Positions 1 to 11,304 of a DNA stretch of 64,000 nucleotides are shown in pieces. Positions within the stretch are counted from its first letter, which is position 1. Every line of letters begins with the position of its first letter. The DNA is from Phytophthora hibernalis (taxonomy: Eukaryota; Oomycota; Peronosporomycetes; Peronosporales; Peronosporaceae). The DNA lies in assembly GCA_012656075.1 (NCBI GenBank), contig JAAKBF010000030.1, positions 372,001-436,000 of the forward strand, given 5' to 3'. The notes below the pieces were generated by a model. That model was given only the letters and a program-made list of their open reading frames with translations. It made no database searches and was not told where the DNA came from. The position numbers were made by a program, and so were the translations under genes.

Positions 1-215
1 AACGTATACAGACAACGACACAAAATACGAGAAACACAATCTCCAGGATAATCAGTGATTTGCCATACTTACCATAAAACAATTACGCCAATCTAAATCA
101 AGAATATTCCAAAATGTTACCGATCAACTTTCGATAAAATTAGGTTGGAATTGAGCTAATCCCGACTCCATTTTCCCCGATGTCACTCACTTTTTGATGT
201 TCGCCATGGTGCGAA

Positions 216-1150
216 AGCAGTGGCAGCCCTGATGAGTATCGTGGTCATTGTCTTACCCGCCACCTTAGAGGAGCTCGGGTATCCGCACAGTACTGACGGA
301 TCAACCGAGCCACCCACCGTGCCTACGCAGGCAACCCGTTAGACAAGACGACAAAGGGGCAGGGACGAAAAGAGATCCCCAATCCTCACCTTCGTGAAGG
401 ACACGCGCCGCGACGGGGAGTACGTAAATATTTGTTTTTTTAAATTGTTTTAAATTCCGTCTAGCATTTTTGTATTCTATCCTAGTGGCTTACTGCATCG
501 AGCAAGATAGCATTCGTTCAGGAAGACTAACCGGACTGGTACGGCAGCTACCGGTTCAATAAAATGTCAAAAGAAAACATTTTGGTTTTGTAACATTTAC
601 TCATAACTTGAATTTCGCACTGACAGAAAAAACTTCCGATCCTGTTCCATCTGCGATAAAACCTGGGTGGAAAGATTAACTTCAAAGAGTTGAACACCCC
701 TCCCCAAGGATATGTGTACACTGTACAGGAGGCCGAGTGGTTGGACGCTACATGTTTGGAATTTAACGTTAACAGCTTGTTAAAATTTGAAATAGACGGA
801 CGCGCGCTACTCCTTGTTGACAATTTTGGACAACCATGTGTCAGAAGTAGGAGTGCGTTTGGTAGCCGAAAATGTTTGCAGTCCCCCAAAAAACAAAGCA
901 CACTCGTGTGTCAGCCATTGGACGTGAGATAATCGGACCACTTAAAGCTCACATGCGTGGTGCGGATGTCCCCAGAAAGATTTTTTCGGCCCTCAAAAAT
1001 GACTTCGAGCTATCAAAGCTGCGGTTTCTTTGTCGGAAAAATTCCTGCTAAATATGTTTTCAGCAGCTTCTGTAGATCAATTCCGGGATACGAATTATCA
1101 ACGGTTTAATTACCTAGCGCCCGATTGGCAAGAGCAAGTGGACGGCTGCA
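216..1150 (+). pseudogene. Pogo-like DDE transposase relic
   Basis: This is a decayed copy of the same family as the transposase at 6475-7852. Three blocks match it in order: the stretch around 340-420 (a GRKEI-like motif followed by F-KDTRRD), the block at 690-860 (PPQGYVYTVQEAEWLD, then LKFEIDGRALLLVDNF, which includes the second catalytic Asp), and CQPLDV at about 905-930, the usual site of the third Asp in pogo transposases. The region between the first and second blocks lacks the VDETA block with the first Asp. Frames do not connect and stops intervene, so the copy is dead. In life this enzyme would cut and paste its own element by DDE catalysis in the nucleus. No terminal repeats were found. 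Confidence 0.75.
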
Positions 1151-1255
1151 ACCACGCGGCTTTCTAGATCTCGAATCTACCGCTTGTATTTTTGCAGGTG
1201 GAATGCTGGCGTGTACTAACGCCTGTCGAGATGTAACTGGTTTGAAGGAGACGAG

Positions 1256-1948
1256 ATGCACCTATGCGGCAGAGGTTGTTTATTAGCCTTAGCGTTAGTA
1301 CATATCTTAGCGAAACGGCGTGTTCTGGTGACAGACATCTCTCGATTTTTCGGCTTTGACAGCTCTGTGCACGCACATCAAGATGAAGCACCCTGTACCA
1401 GACCAAACAGACCTTGTCTTGGTACGTTGCTGACACTCTGTCTTTTATGCACAATATTGCTATCCTATAACTGCAAGCTTCGTACTTTGACAGTTACACT
1501 TCGAAGCGGCTTTACCGCAATGGTCAAGCAGAGTGGTGACGCGTTGTGTGTCGTCTCAGGTTATGAGTCTAATCATGGTATCGCAATCAACCGTCGTGTG
1601 TGGAAGCCTCGACTGGCCCAGATCGACCGAGCTAGACCTCAGAGAGGAGCCACTGTATCGGATATGGTACATCCAGATGGAAGATTGGAAGTAAAGGACC
1701 GAGGTGAAAAGCTTCAGGTATATCGTTTAGAATTTACATCAAGCTTCCTATTAAAAAAGGTTAAAACTCAATCAGTACTAAAGTGTAAATTGCAAATTTC
1801 GAGAGCTTTTGCCCACCTAAAACTCAGTAAGTTTGAAAATAATTTCTTATCACAGATGGAGCTGTACTTTCGCGGGAAATGCCGTTCTCAAACGAAGATT
1901 AATTTTCTGGCACAGATACGACTGACACCGAGGCGCTACCATGAGTGA
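1256..1948 (+). other. Unassigned open frame of 230 codons
   Basis: An open frame runs for 230 codons with no family recognised. Its N-terminal third is rich in Cys and Leu (LCGRGCLLALALVHILAKRR) and the rest is basic and polar. There is no convincing upstream promoter, intron pattern or conserved motif, and the flanking sequence is transposon relic. It could be a chance frame or a decayed retroelement segment. From 1950 to 2640 nothing else was recognised beyond AT-rich DNA and one copy of the TTTAGCCAAT motif (minus strand, 2621-2630). Confidence 0.15.
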
Positions 1949-2700
1949 GGGTACCATCATTTTCGGTTTCAAGACATACCATATCGTCTCTGCTACAGAT
2001 CGACATATACTGCAAGACGAATGCTACATCTTGAATGAAGGGAAATTGCGAGTGACAAGGAGTCACGAACGAGTTGAATTAGCGTTTTTTTAGATCTTAT
2101 CGATACAATGTTACCGTGTTACTGAAGGTCCAAAGGCACGCATCCACTGCCAGTCGTCGAGTCAATCTAGGTAGGGTGTCCTTATTTTGCTTGTCTTAAA
2201 ATAACTAAATAAAAAGGTAGCCGAATTTTTAAAGCAATTTTCTCTTTTTATTGTGTAAAATATAGTATAACCTTTCCTCGATATCCATGGGAGTTTTGGG
2301 GCAATCTCTAAAGTACAAACAACGACGGAAAAGACGACCTTGACAGGTGTTAACATTGATAGTATAGAAAAGATAACGTGGAAGACTGAAAAAGACGACG
2401 TCAGATATAATGCATTCGGATTGGTTATTATTAAATTTCAATATCACATCAAAAACAAAAACAAAACGAACTAATAGTAATAAAATAAGGCAAGCGTAGC
2501 AAGTGAAAGTGCGTCTCTCTTCTGTTTGAGGGTGTAGGAAGCTTGCTTTCCCATTTGAAAATCCACACCCGGACTATCGTCTGTCACCAGTCATTTTATT
2601 AGAGTCCACAACTTTTATTGATTGGCTAAAATTAATGTATGGACGACAAAAACATTACTAAACGAAGTCGTCTTTTTGTGTCGTACGTATTTTTCCGTCG

Positions 2701-3304
2701 TTATTTGTACCTTGTTTTGGTTATTATGTATGGTGTACCACAAAAAGTACTCTGGGTCGGCTCAACTGGGCTGAATCCCGTATTTAAGAAATTGATCCAT
2801 CCACAATTACATGGGCTCTGTATAAATCGATCGCATTGAGCAGTCTTATCAGCAGCTGATCTTGGGTTCCCGGAGACATCACCACTACCATCCTTTGAAT
2901 CCGGGCTTAGTGTCGAGTGATCCTTTGACATCCGAAATGGTAGCCAAACCGTAATCGATAGCTGTTTACGATGGTTCCTTGTTACTTGGGTTGAAGGAGC
3001 TCTGGGTGCGTTTGGTGCTGAAGCTCGAAATGACTGGAATGACTCAGTCTTTCCTGGAAACAAACGTATCATTAGCATACCAGCAACATTAGTTACAATG
3101 TGATGATAAAGATGTCTAATTCGCGTCATAAATCGTTAATATGTCCCTTGATCGTTGACCGTACGTATTGGTAGCTCTTGGCCAAGCCTGTAGGCTTCCG
3201 CAGCTGTAGGTCTTCGATGAGTAGCGCTGTGTGGACGTTTTTCTCCGGGGCACTCGTCGTTTCCGAAATGAGGGGAATGGACGAGACGCAGATGTGGCTT
3301 TCAA
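2701..3304 (-). pseudogene. Degenerate protein-coding relic, family unknown
   Basis: Two overlapping minus-strand frames (3304 to 3116 and 3129 to 2701) give protein-like sequence with a change of frame near 3120. A third frame around 3180-3230 reads RPTAAEAYRLGQELPIRTVN, which resembles a helix-turn-helix style transposase N-terminus, but no catalytic motif follows. The segment is probably a fragment of a DNA transposon. The interval 3305-3690 holds no recognisable gene. Confidence 0.2.
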
Positions 3305-3692
3305 CAGGATTTTCTAACCTATTTGGGATTTATATTCGTCTTTCTATCGCAACAGAACATTCCCCGTCCTGCTACCCATCCCCATCCGAGAGAAAGGATC
3401 GGCTATTCCTCAACAATTCAAAATCTATATGCGATGTTGGAGTTTGTAGACAAGTTTGCTGGATGTTAAATCCTGTAACAATGAATATTTTGCAAGGACA
3501 CAGAATACCAGGGTGAAAGGGTTAATCTTTCTAGCCCAGGTTTTTATACTAAATTTTAATAAAACAAAATGGCGGGAAAACCGGCAAAATCTAAAATCGC
3601 ATCATTTACGTGAAAATTCGTACTCTTTCCACGAGGTATTGTGAGCAGCAAAGCTATTCAATATATTACTTTGCTATATATGGATAAAAATA

Positions 3693-3720
3693 CTACCTCT
3701 GGTTGAAAATGATCGCAAGT
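3693..3720 (+). repeat. Left terminal inverted repeat of mariner-type element
   Basis: This 28-bp sequence pairs with the reverse complement of 5374-5401 at 27 of 28 positions. It sits directly after the TA at 3691-3692. Confidence 0.9.
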
Positions 3721-3954
3721 TTGAACTTTCCGATTGAATTTCAAAGCATGCCGTGGGGCGTTTTTCGATTTGATTGGCTTATATTCATGCTCTACGTCTC
3801 CTCTATTCGACAATACTTTCACTGACACGATTGGACCAGCAGCGGCGGAGCTACATCCAAAACCGCGCGTCGCCTCGGGTATTCTTTTCCTGAAATCCCG
3901 CCACGGCTCACAGCAACACCCAGCAGCGCTCCTAGAGTATCTATGGAAACCTTA

Positions 3955-5270
3955 GCAACAGACAAACGAATGTATCATTCAGGAGCTTTTAGTTCATAGT
4001 ATCAACGGCAAGCTGCACACGGCGCCAAAGCAGGAGTTGCCCGTACGTTCAAGTGCCCTCCGTCTACAATTACGAGGATGTGGGCGCGCTATCAGTCTAC
4101 ATCGCCCAACGGCATCAGCGGAGGCGAGTGGGAGAGCCGGATCAAAGCCAAGGCAGGCAGGAAGCGCCTCGATCGAGTGGCGGTAGCTGAAAAGCTGACG
4201 AGTACGCCCATTGAGGATAGACAAGTCGAAAGACACGCAGCCGAGGCAGCGGGGATTTCGAGACATATGGTCCGAGAACTGATGAAGTAGGGGACAGCTT
4301 CACGTGTGAGTACTCGCATCAAACCAGATTTGATAGCCAAGAACAAGCTGCATCGTGTTGAGAGTGCTCTCATCTACATCGACGACGCCTCTATGAACTT
4401 TGAGACCATGGAAGACGTCATCCACGTAGACGAGAAGTGGTTCAACGAGGACAAGAACAAGCGGTCTTACATTGTATTCGAAGGAGAGCCCCCGACACGC
4501 GGTCGCCGTAGCAAGATCTTCATCCCGAAGACGATGTTTCTCGCGGCCGTTGCTCGCCCACGGTTTATTCCTCTTACTAGTGATATTTCGTGATAACCTT
4601 TCTAAACCGATATCGTTTTGAAGTTTTGACCCGCACAGAAACAGCCTTTGGAACGGCAAGCTTGGTATCTGGGCATTCACGGAGGAGTATGTTGCGCAGC
4701 GTACGAGCAAGTATCGGACGAATGGAACGCTGTGTGTGCGCAACATCGAGAGCGTCACATGAGACGTATACAAAACGTACCTGCTGACTTATCTGATCCC
4801 GTCCATTAAGGCCAAATGGCCCGCAAAGGACCGCTCACGGCCTATTCTGAGACAGCAAGATAACGCCAAGCCCCACGTCTCACCCTTCGACCCCGACATC
4901 GTTGCTGCAGGCTCAGCAGACGGCTGGGTTATCCGACTTATATTCCAGCCGCCCAACTCGCCAGACTACAACGCTTTAGACTTGGGACTGTTCGCTTCTA
5001 TTCAGTTCATCCAGTATCGGTACGCAATTCGCAGCATTAAGAACCTCATAGATGTGGTCGAAGCTGCGTACGAAGAACTTAGTAAGACAACTCAAGATAA
5101 CGTGTTCCTCACTCTGCAGGCGTGCATGCTGAGTGTGTTGGAAGCTGACGGAGGAATTGATTACAAGATCCACACTTGTCGAAGGAAAAACTACGTAGAG
5201 TGGGACGGCTGCCTCATGTTCCTAAGTGTGATCGTGCACTCTACGAACGTTCGTGTCAATTGCTGAGAGA
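3955..5270 (+). pseudogene. Tc1/mariner (IS630-type) transposase, frame-broken
   Basis: The protein moves the element that contains it by DDE/D catalysis. Visible parts in order: an N-terminal helix-turn-helix region (about 4010-4110, ending with a RMWARYQ-like motif), a second basic HTH region (4140-4290) that ends in a stop, then the catalytic core with HVDEKWFNEDKN (first Asp, about 4420), GRRSKIFIPKTMFLAAV (4500-4555), QDNAKPHVSPFD (second Asp, about 4853) and PPNSPDYNALDLGLFASIQ (third Asp, about 4950-5000). A C-terminal helix-rich tail follows to about 5220. Spacing agrees with a DD34D arrangement. Stops and frame changes near 4290, 4590 and 4790 break the gene. Confidence 0.88.
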
Positions 5271-5373
5271 CGCTGGTCGCCCTAGTTGCAGTTTGTTCCT
5301 GGTAGCTCTCATTAGTAATACGCAACTCTCAATAGTAATATCCATCTTTCGACTCTCAAACGGCATATCGCAT

Positions 5374-5401
5374 ACTTGCGATCATTTTCAACCAGAGGAA
5401 G
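5374..5401 (-). repeat. Right terminal inverted repeat of mariner-type element
   Basis: This is the reverse complement of the left end, followed by the TA at 5402-5403. A GGCCAAT sequence lies 10 bp outside it. Confidence 0.9.
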
Positions 5402-5403
5402 TA

Positions 5404-6474
5404 TATTTTTGGCCAATGAATCTAAGACAAATTGCTGTGACCGGCGGTCTACATGGCGAGAGAGCTACAACAACTACTTAAATTTGGTGTATGTGTATCT
5501 TTTTCGATACCCCCTCCTCATACATGAAACGGAGTAGGTAGATCGATAAACGTTGCTTCTTAGGATATCTTAAACACTTCAACAACGCAACTCATTTCCG
5601 CTCTCCATTCGAAAACGTTCGCAACTGTATTATTCTTCAAGCATTTACTATCAATACATTCTGAATCTAAACATGACGTACATGTAGTACATCTTTCACG
5701 AAGAGTTTTCTATTCCATTTATCAATTTTCTTTTGTGCTGAGCTCCAAACAGAAACCCAAAGCTGTTCCGCGCCTTTTGTTCATACGGATATCAGCAAAC
5801 ATTGTTTGTTCCTAAAAACTACGAGCCAACGATGTCGATATCTTGGTCGTTTTCATTCTTCAACTCAATGAATGATTTTAACCCAGCTCACTTTTATGTT
5901 TCGGAATAAAAAAACTCGTAGTGCAGCAAACAACTAGTTTTGTTGTATGTAGAACGGAAATCTAATAAACCGCATGCAAAATCGCTACATAAACCTATTT
6001 ACGGGCGCAAAGTCCGATCCAGGGCTGGTGTAGATGCCACGAATCAATGCACGCTGCAAATTCACGATACAGCAATGTCCCGTCCAACAGTTGGTGCAAG
6101 TACATTTATGCACGCGATACTATTACGACAATGTGTTCAGCTATGAAGATCAAATCAAATGCGATCAAATGAATTCGATCGCTTCCTTTATGTGCCCAAC
6201 GTTTTGGCATGAGATATACAGACAACGACGGAGAAATCCCCGTAACAGAAAAATCCGCCATGCATCACCATCACGAAGATTTATTAAGATTATCTATCTA
6301 AAAGCTGTACTGTATTAGTACGTTGAAAATTTATTATAGCCAATCATGTAAGACTTTTTATAACAATATTGGCCAATCCTATTGCAACTAATTTGAGTGG
6401 CTTGCAGTTGACCAATTTGGCGCCAACTTGGACGGACCCAGCGCGCTCACTTACGATTTCGCATCTGGGGCCTA
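5404..6474. other. Intergenic DNA without a recognised gene
   Basis: About 1.07 kb of AT-rich sequence lies between the mariner element and the next transposase. Only short open frames occur and none shows a recognisable motif. CCAAT-containing motifs occur at 6335-6344 and near 6370. The last 100 bp probably belong to the 5' flank of the pogo-like element that follows. Confidence 0.5.
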
Positions 6475-7852
6475 ATGCCCACCAAACAGAGCACCTACAC
6501 TATCGAACAAAAGCGCCAAGATCTCCGACTGGTTTCGGAAATCGGAGCGCAGGCAGCTGCTGACTCTCTAGGCTACCCCCGACGCACGGTGCACGACTGG
6601 GTGGCTCAAGCGAACGCAATCTTCAGCTTCCAGGGAGCACGAACAAGCAAGACGCTAAAGGGCCAGGGTCGAAAAGAGACAATTCCGTTTTCGCATGGGC
6701 TGCTAACGTTCATGAAGGACACGCGACGAGATGAAGAGGTAAGCGATTGCTTTATTTTTAAAACTGTTGAAATTAACTAACACGTCTGCAAGCCGTTGTG
6801 TACTACCATGATGTTAGAGTATATCAAGCTCAATCACAGGCGTTGGTTTAACAACTACGTGAATGGCAAAAAGAGCTTAATATCCGCTGACAATGCAATC
6901 ATGCGCTTGCTTCAGCGCTTCTCCAAACGGTACCAAAATTGTATTTTATGTGTGTTTTTATTTTATTTTATTCGTTTTATGATAATATATTGTTTGATTC
7001 GATGTTAGTCATGGTTTTACAGTTCAAGTCGCTCAACATACCAAGAAGCCGTCTGCGGACATGGAAGAAACACGCATAAAGTTTGCAATTGAGTTTTGGG
7101 ACAAGCACGGAGCCAGCTACGATACATCTACGATATACAATGTCGACGAAACTGCAATCTACTTCGACACCCCGCCTAAGCACATTTTGGCGGAGCGTGG
7201 TCGCAAGGGCTCTGCTAAAGTGAAGTATACCGAGAAGCATGCAGCAAGACTGACGGCGTGCCTAACGGTCCGAGCCGATGGTACGTGAATGTGTTTTTAT
7301 CTGTTTCTACTGACAAAGTTTGCTAATATTTATTATTTGTTGTTTATAATTATGTTTATAGGCAAGAAGTCGCCGATCCTTTTCATCGTGAAAGGCCAGC
7401 CCGGCGGGACTATTGAGAAAGAAGAGCTCCCAACTTATCCTCAAGGGCAAGGGCATGTGTACCGCGTCCAAGAAAACGGCTGGATGGACAGCAGAGTATG
7501 GGAAATCTATGCGAAGGAACTGCTAAAGTTCGAAATAGAGACTCCTACTGTCCTTCTTGCCGACAACTTTGATTGTCATGTGTCGGAAGAGGGACTGGAG
7601 GTCATTGCGAGGGTACCTTGGTCCCACTTCCAGCCAACAGCACCGCTGTTTGCCAGCCTCTTGACGTTGGTGTCATGTGCCCGTTAAAAAAATTCTGCGG
7701 GCACTGATTATCGCAAAGGCTCGGTTACTGCTAGTGAAAAGCGTCTCATTTCGATTAAACGAACAATTAGAGCGTGGGAATTGATTGACCCCGAGTCAGT
7801 TGCTAGTAACTTTGAAAAAGCAATTCCAAGATACCCAGAAGTTGAAGTTTAA
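6475..7852 (+). pseudogene. Pogo/Tigger-like DDE transposase with three introns
   Basis: A nearly complete transposase of the Tc1/mariner-pogo group. Exon 1 (6475-6738) encodes an HTH (QKRQDLRLVSEIGAQAAADS ... RTVHDWV). An intron of 54 bp (6739-6792, GT-AG) follows. Later exons give the helix-rich linker (6793 to about 6929), the first Asp in IYNVDETAIYFDTPPKH (about 7135-7185), an intron at about 7279-7362, then LLADNFDCHVSEEG (second Asp, about 7555-7595) and QPLDVGVM (third Asp, about 7650-7675). The C-terminal end, frame KRLISIKRTIRAWELIDPES, stops at 7852. At least two frame changes after 7600 disrupt it. The relic at 216-1150 is a sister copy. Confidence 0.8.
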
Positions 7853-8273
7853 CAGCATAAAAATACATTTTCCTTGCGCGGTTTCTGTCCAAAGTTAACT
7901 AAAGTCATTAAGCTTGATTTTAATTTAGCCAATCTAATCAGCGCATTTTGATAGACGTACTCGTCTTTACGCTTGTCCGACTGGTCGAATGCAAGCAAGT
8001 GACGCGGCTTTTATTGTCGTTGTCTGTAATCTACTTGACTCTATTAATTACGGGTACAGCGCCACATCTTCGCCTATACATGGGTTACTATTATCGGATA
8101 TACTTTAAAACAAACGTTGTCAATGGACTTAGCGCGCGAAATGAATATGTTGAAGCGTGGTCTTTGTTTTGAGAACCCAAGTTGATGTCATTGAAGAGGC
8201 GACGTTATCCCTGATGGTCCCGCAGTCTGCTCTACATCATAGTAAATTCACGATACTAGACGGTGTGAAGTAG

Positions 8274-8506
8274 ATGAAGTCGATCAAAGAAGCAATAAAG
8301 AGTTCATACTGGCGACAGCTATCAGCGTCTATGCAGGAGAAGCTCAAAGCAATCTCTGAAAATGCACCGTGGAAAATCGTACTGCCGCCAACCGATGGAG
8401 ACATGACCTAGAAACAATCAATAGACTTCGCGTTAACAGGATTAGTAAGAAACACACCGGTCCCGGTATCAACAGCTGAAGCGGAATATACTGCTGACAC
8501 AATAAT
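8274..8506 (+). pseudogene. Ty1/copia polyprotein fragment with internal deletion
   Basis: The first half, SIKEAIKSSYWRQLSASMQ followed by KAISENAPWKIV, is the start of the copia reverse transcriptase domain (RVT_2). After a stop at about 8410 the frame resumes with VSTAEAEYTAD, the hallmark of copia RNase H, which normally lies several hundred residues downstream. The catalytic YVDD region of the reverse transcriptase is therefore missing and the two ends have been joined. No long terminal repeats were seen nearby. It is a dead retrotransposon remnant. Confidence 0.72.
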
Positions 8507-8539
8507 AGTAAATGTCTTTCTGTTGGCCCAACTGGTTTT

Positions 8540-9334
8540 GGTCAATATAATTCTGACCCCACCCTATATACCCGCACATGGTTGCTTTGATAATCGTACT
8601 GCTCCCGATTATTTAAGCGACGGTGAGATCGCCACTTCACGATCAAATTGTATACAATCGAGCTGTAGTTGGAAGCGGCCTGGGCGATGGTAGTCGCAGA
8701 GAAGGACTCTTTTACCAGGCATTGAAAATCTCGTCCAAAAGACATGCCTCCTAATTGGTGAATACAGGCCTTCACCCAAAGTCTGCCTAGGTTTGTTTCG
8801 TACGTCTACCACGGCGACCGGCTTGAATTTTGGAAATTGGAACTTCTATGATTGGGAACCTTCTCTTATCCTAAAGACAATCCTGTCAGTTTAATTTGTG
8901 TATTTTTTTTAACAATGGGCGAACATGCGAACATGGTTGATCGAACGGCAGTATTCCGGATTATACAGAAGTATGAAGTAGCACAAGATGGATTATAATG
9001 AAGCGCATACCGTACTTGAGATCTCCTACTTCAGACCAAACAATATTAAAGTTGTAGTGTTGCGATGTGGACACGAGATATACATGTGCCGACGCATTTG
9101 TGTACATCGCATCCAGGCACGTAAATAAAATAAATAAATGAACTTTTGCTTTATTATTACCAAGTTTATTTACTCCGTCTCGATGTCCGCAGACGGAGTC
9201 ATGGCGCACAACAGGTACTTATTTTAGGAGTTGTTCGAACAGCTCCCAATCCCGTTCGGTGTCTAAAAGATTATGATCAAACCATAATCATGTACAGACG
9301 ACTTGGGGGATATGTGCCTTTTCAAAACCACTCG
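8540..9334. other. Spacer with short unassigned frames
   Basis: Two overlapping minus-strand frames (8542-8775 and 8609-8812) are open but match no family known to me. One reads RNKPRQTLGEGLYSPIRRHV, which is basic and could be a retroelement remnant. The rest is AT-rich with no gene, hairpin or repeat that stands out. Confidence 0.3.
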
Positions 9335-9800
9335 TTATGACTGAGGTTGACAGCGCTTTTTGTGTCGCTTTTGTCCAATCGATGAGCTGGGGTATTGTTG
9401 GAGCTTTAATATGAACGGAATAATAGTTGTTGACATTCGAAGTTGCTGAAGCATATGTCCCACCCAATTCTTGCGCATTTTATCTTTTAGAGGTTTGTTC
9501 CACGATATATCGGCCGGTGAACACGCAAAGGTGTAGCCGGCCGGTATTCGCATGGGCCCCACGTTCACAATCCGGGCAAAGATTTGGACATTATGACGCC
9601 AATGGCCTGAGGACGTGCATGTCGGCTCTGATCTGAAAATGATGCATAAAAACTGAATTGTCAGCTCGCTGTTCCACCAGCCTGCAGCGTTACCGTAGAC
9701 TTGAACTCCGTCTTCCTCTCCTCGAAGTTGCTTCCACAGCTGGACGCCAAATGAGATTGATAGGATCGCTGCGAGGTACATGTGGAGCCCGTCTACTACG

Positions 9801-10157
9801 CTAACGGCATCGCCCTGCGCGATAGATTGCGTGCACGGCTGGTTGAATGGACTCGCGAGAGACTAAAACACGTTTGTTTGTTTTGTTTTTGTAGAATAGG
9901 CCTCCGTTCAAGCGGGTATGTCGAGCCAGGGAGCCCGAGAACAAGCGGAGGATACCGTCCGGTACGTCCACTTCTGCGTGTTCGCCTTCCGGGCCGATGA
10001 CCGCGGGTTCCGCAACAGCGACGTCGTCGTCTTCTTCGAGGAGCGCATCGTACAAGACCTGCAAACGACCCCGGACAACGGAGTACACACAACAAAAACA
10101 CCGAGGCCATTTCGTTAATAGATTGATCGCTTTCCTTTCGCGCCAGGTACGAATCAA
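9801..10157 (+). other. Segment inside the broken transposase, coding status unclear
   Basis: Both strands are open here. The plus-strand frame 9918-10118 reads as a plausible globular sequence (VRYVHFCVFAFRADDRGFRN, then DVVVFFEERIVQDLQ) without a recognised family. Base composition is more GC-rich than the flanks. It may be captured host sequence or part of the element interior. Confidence 0.25.
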
Positions 10158-10460
10158 AGATGCAGTACAAGCTGAACTACTTGGACAAGGTGCAGTCGTA
10201 CTCTACAGTTGTTAATGTTTACCTGGTATGTTTGTTTTGCTGGCAGTAAGTAGACCCTTATTTTTAGCCAATCGCTACTAGCCGCAATTATCTCGGTAAA
10301 CATTAACTGCTGTAGAGTACGACTGCACCTCGTCTAAGTAGTTCAGCTTGTACTGCATCTTTGCTTTGGAAGTGGTACAGGAGTTTCGGTAAACTTGTAT
10401 CCATTCAGTCAAAATTGCCGCGTGCCTGGCGCAAAAGGAAAGCGATCAACTATTAATGAA
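10114..10460. repeat. Inverted repeat with imperfect 110-165 bp arms
   Basis: The left arm (about 10114-10222) and the right arm (about 10296-10460) are reverse complements over two blocks: the TTAATAG-TTGATCGCTTTCC end and the GATGCAGTACAAGCTGAACT to GTTAATGTTTACC block. The right arm carries about 55 extra bases between the blocks. The loop contains one TTTAGCCAAT motif (10263-10272). Confidence 0.8.
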
Positions 10461-11304
10461 CGGTCTTTGCGCCAGTTGCTGCTACCATTTGAGTGGGCAA
10501 ATACTCATACTTTATTGCTATATAGAAAAAGTTACCGAGCTTGGTCGGCATTATAAACTTGGTTAATGCTGAGTACTGCCATCTTCTTCTGCACTTCTTT
10601 GCCAAAGATCTCTGCGACTTGGACTGCATCTTTTAGGGTTTTCTGGCTGTGACGTGTGCGAAGGCGGATGGAGAGATAGTTGCGGCGAAGAAAGTAGCGA
10701 AGACAGGTATGCGAGGCAGTGAAATTCTCATCAGGAAGATTCGCTCAGTCATAGGAATCATTAGCTTGTATTCTAACCATGGAGCCTGTAACCGGGACAA
10801 CTTCTTTCCTGAGTGAATTTATCTAAATTACGATGTGCTCCTCAATTTCTGGAGGCAAGGTTGCGGATGCGCCTAGGTTTCGATCGTTGCAGTGTGAACC
10901 GCAGCCAGTTTCACATTGCTCGATAATTAACTCGCGCTGTCTAAGCCAATTGTAAATCTGCCGTTTATTCGCTGTTATTTGCACCGCTGACATCATAGGA
11001 TAGAAATGCTTGACAGCGGTGTGCATTTTATCTTTTGACACAAAGCATCGAAGAACTCAATGACATCGCGCTTGTGGCGGTAAGAAATAGCTGAACTGCT
11101 TTGGTGCCTTTCCTCCACCCATCGTTCTCGTCCTCCCTTTTGCTGGCCAGAAACGCGCCATGGCGCGTTTCTTACAATGGGTGACAGTCCCTTTGTTGCA
11201 CTCCGGATTGTTTTGGCCCTATGAATTAGGAGATCTAAACTGCTGGGCTGGTGGCTGTACGCGATTTGATTGGCTATCACGCAGTCTAAATTAGGAGATC
11301 TCAA

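Larger units (their letters stand above)
3693..5401 (+). mobile_element. Tc1/mariner-type element with both ends intact
   Basis: The element is bounded by 28-bp terminal inverted repeats (3693-3720 and 5374-5401) that match at 27 of 28 positions and begin CT(A/T)CCTCTGG. Each end is flanked by TA (3691-3692 and 5402-5403), the canonical Tc1/mariner target duplication. The internal 1.7 kb carries a frame-broken transposase of the right family in the right orientation. The ends are still recognisable, so it could in principle be mobilised in trans by a relative. The element is seen directly in the sequence; the superfamily assignment rests on the TA duplication and transposase motifs. Confidence 0.9.
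9335..11304 (-). pseudogene. CENP-B/pogo-type DDE transposase split by an insertion
   Basis: Reading on the minus strand, 11304 to 10993 and 11041 to 10823 give the N-terminal DNA-binding part (SYRHKRDVIEFFDA, then QITANKRQIYNWLRQRELI). The next block, 10815 to 10500, holds INSLRKEVVPVTGSMV, the basic stretch NYLSIRLRTRHSQKTLKD, and VYNADQ with the first Asp. The C-terminal part, 9781 to 9335, carries QVYGNAAGWWNSELTIQFL, a GHWRHN motif just after the expected second Asp, and PADISWNKPLKDKMRKNWV with the third Asp. The two halves are separated by roughly 9800-10480, which contains an unrelated inverted repeat. A stop near 10820 and several frame changes add to the damage. The organisation is that of an oomycete pogo-like element. 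Confidence 0.8.
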
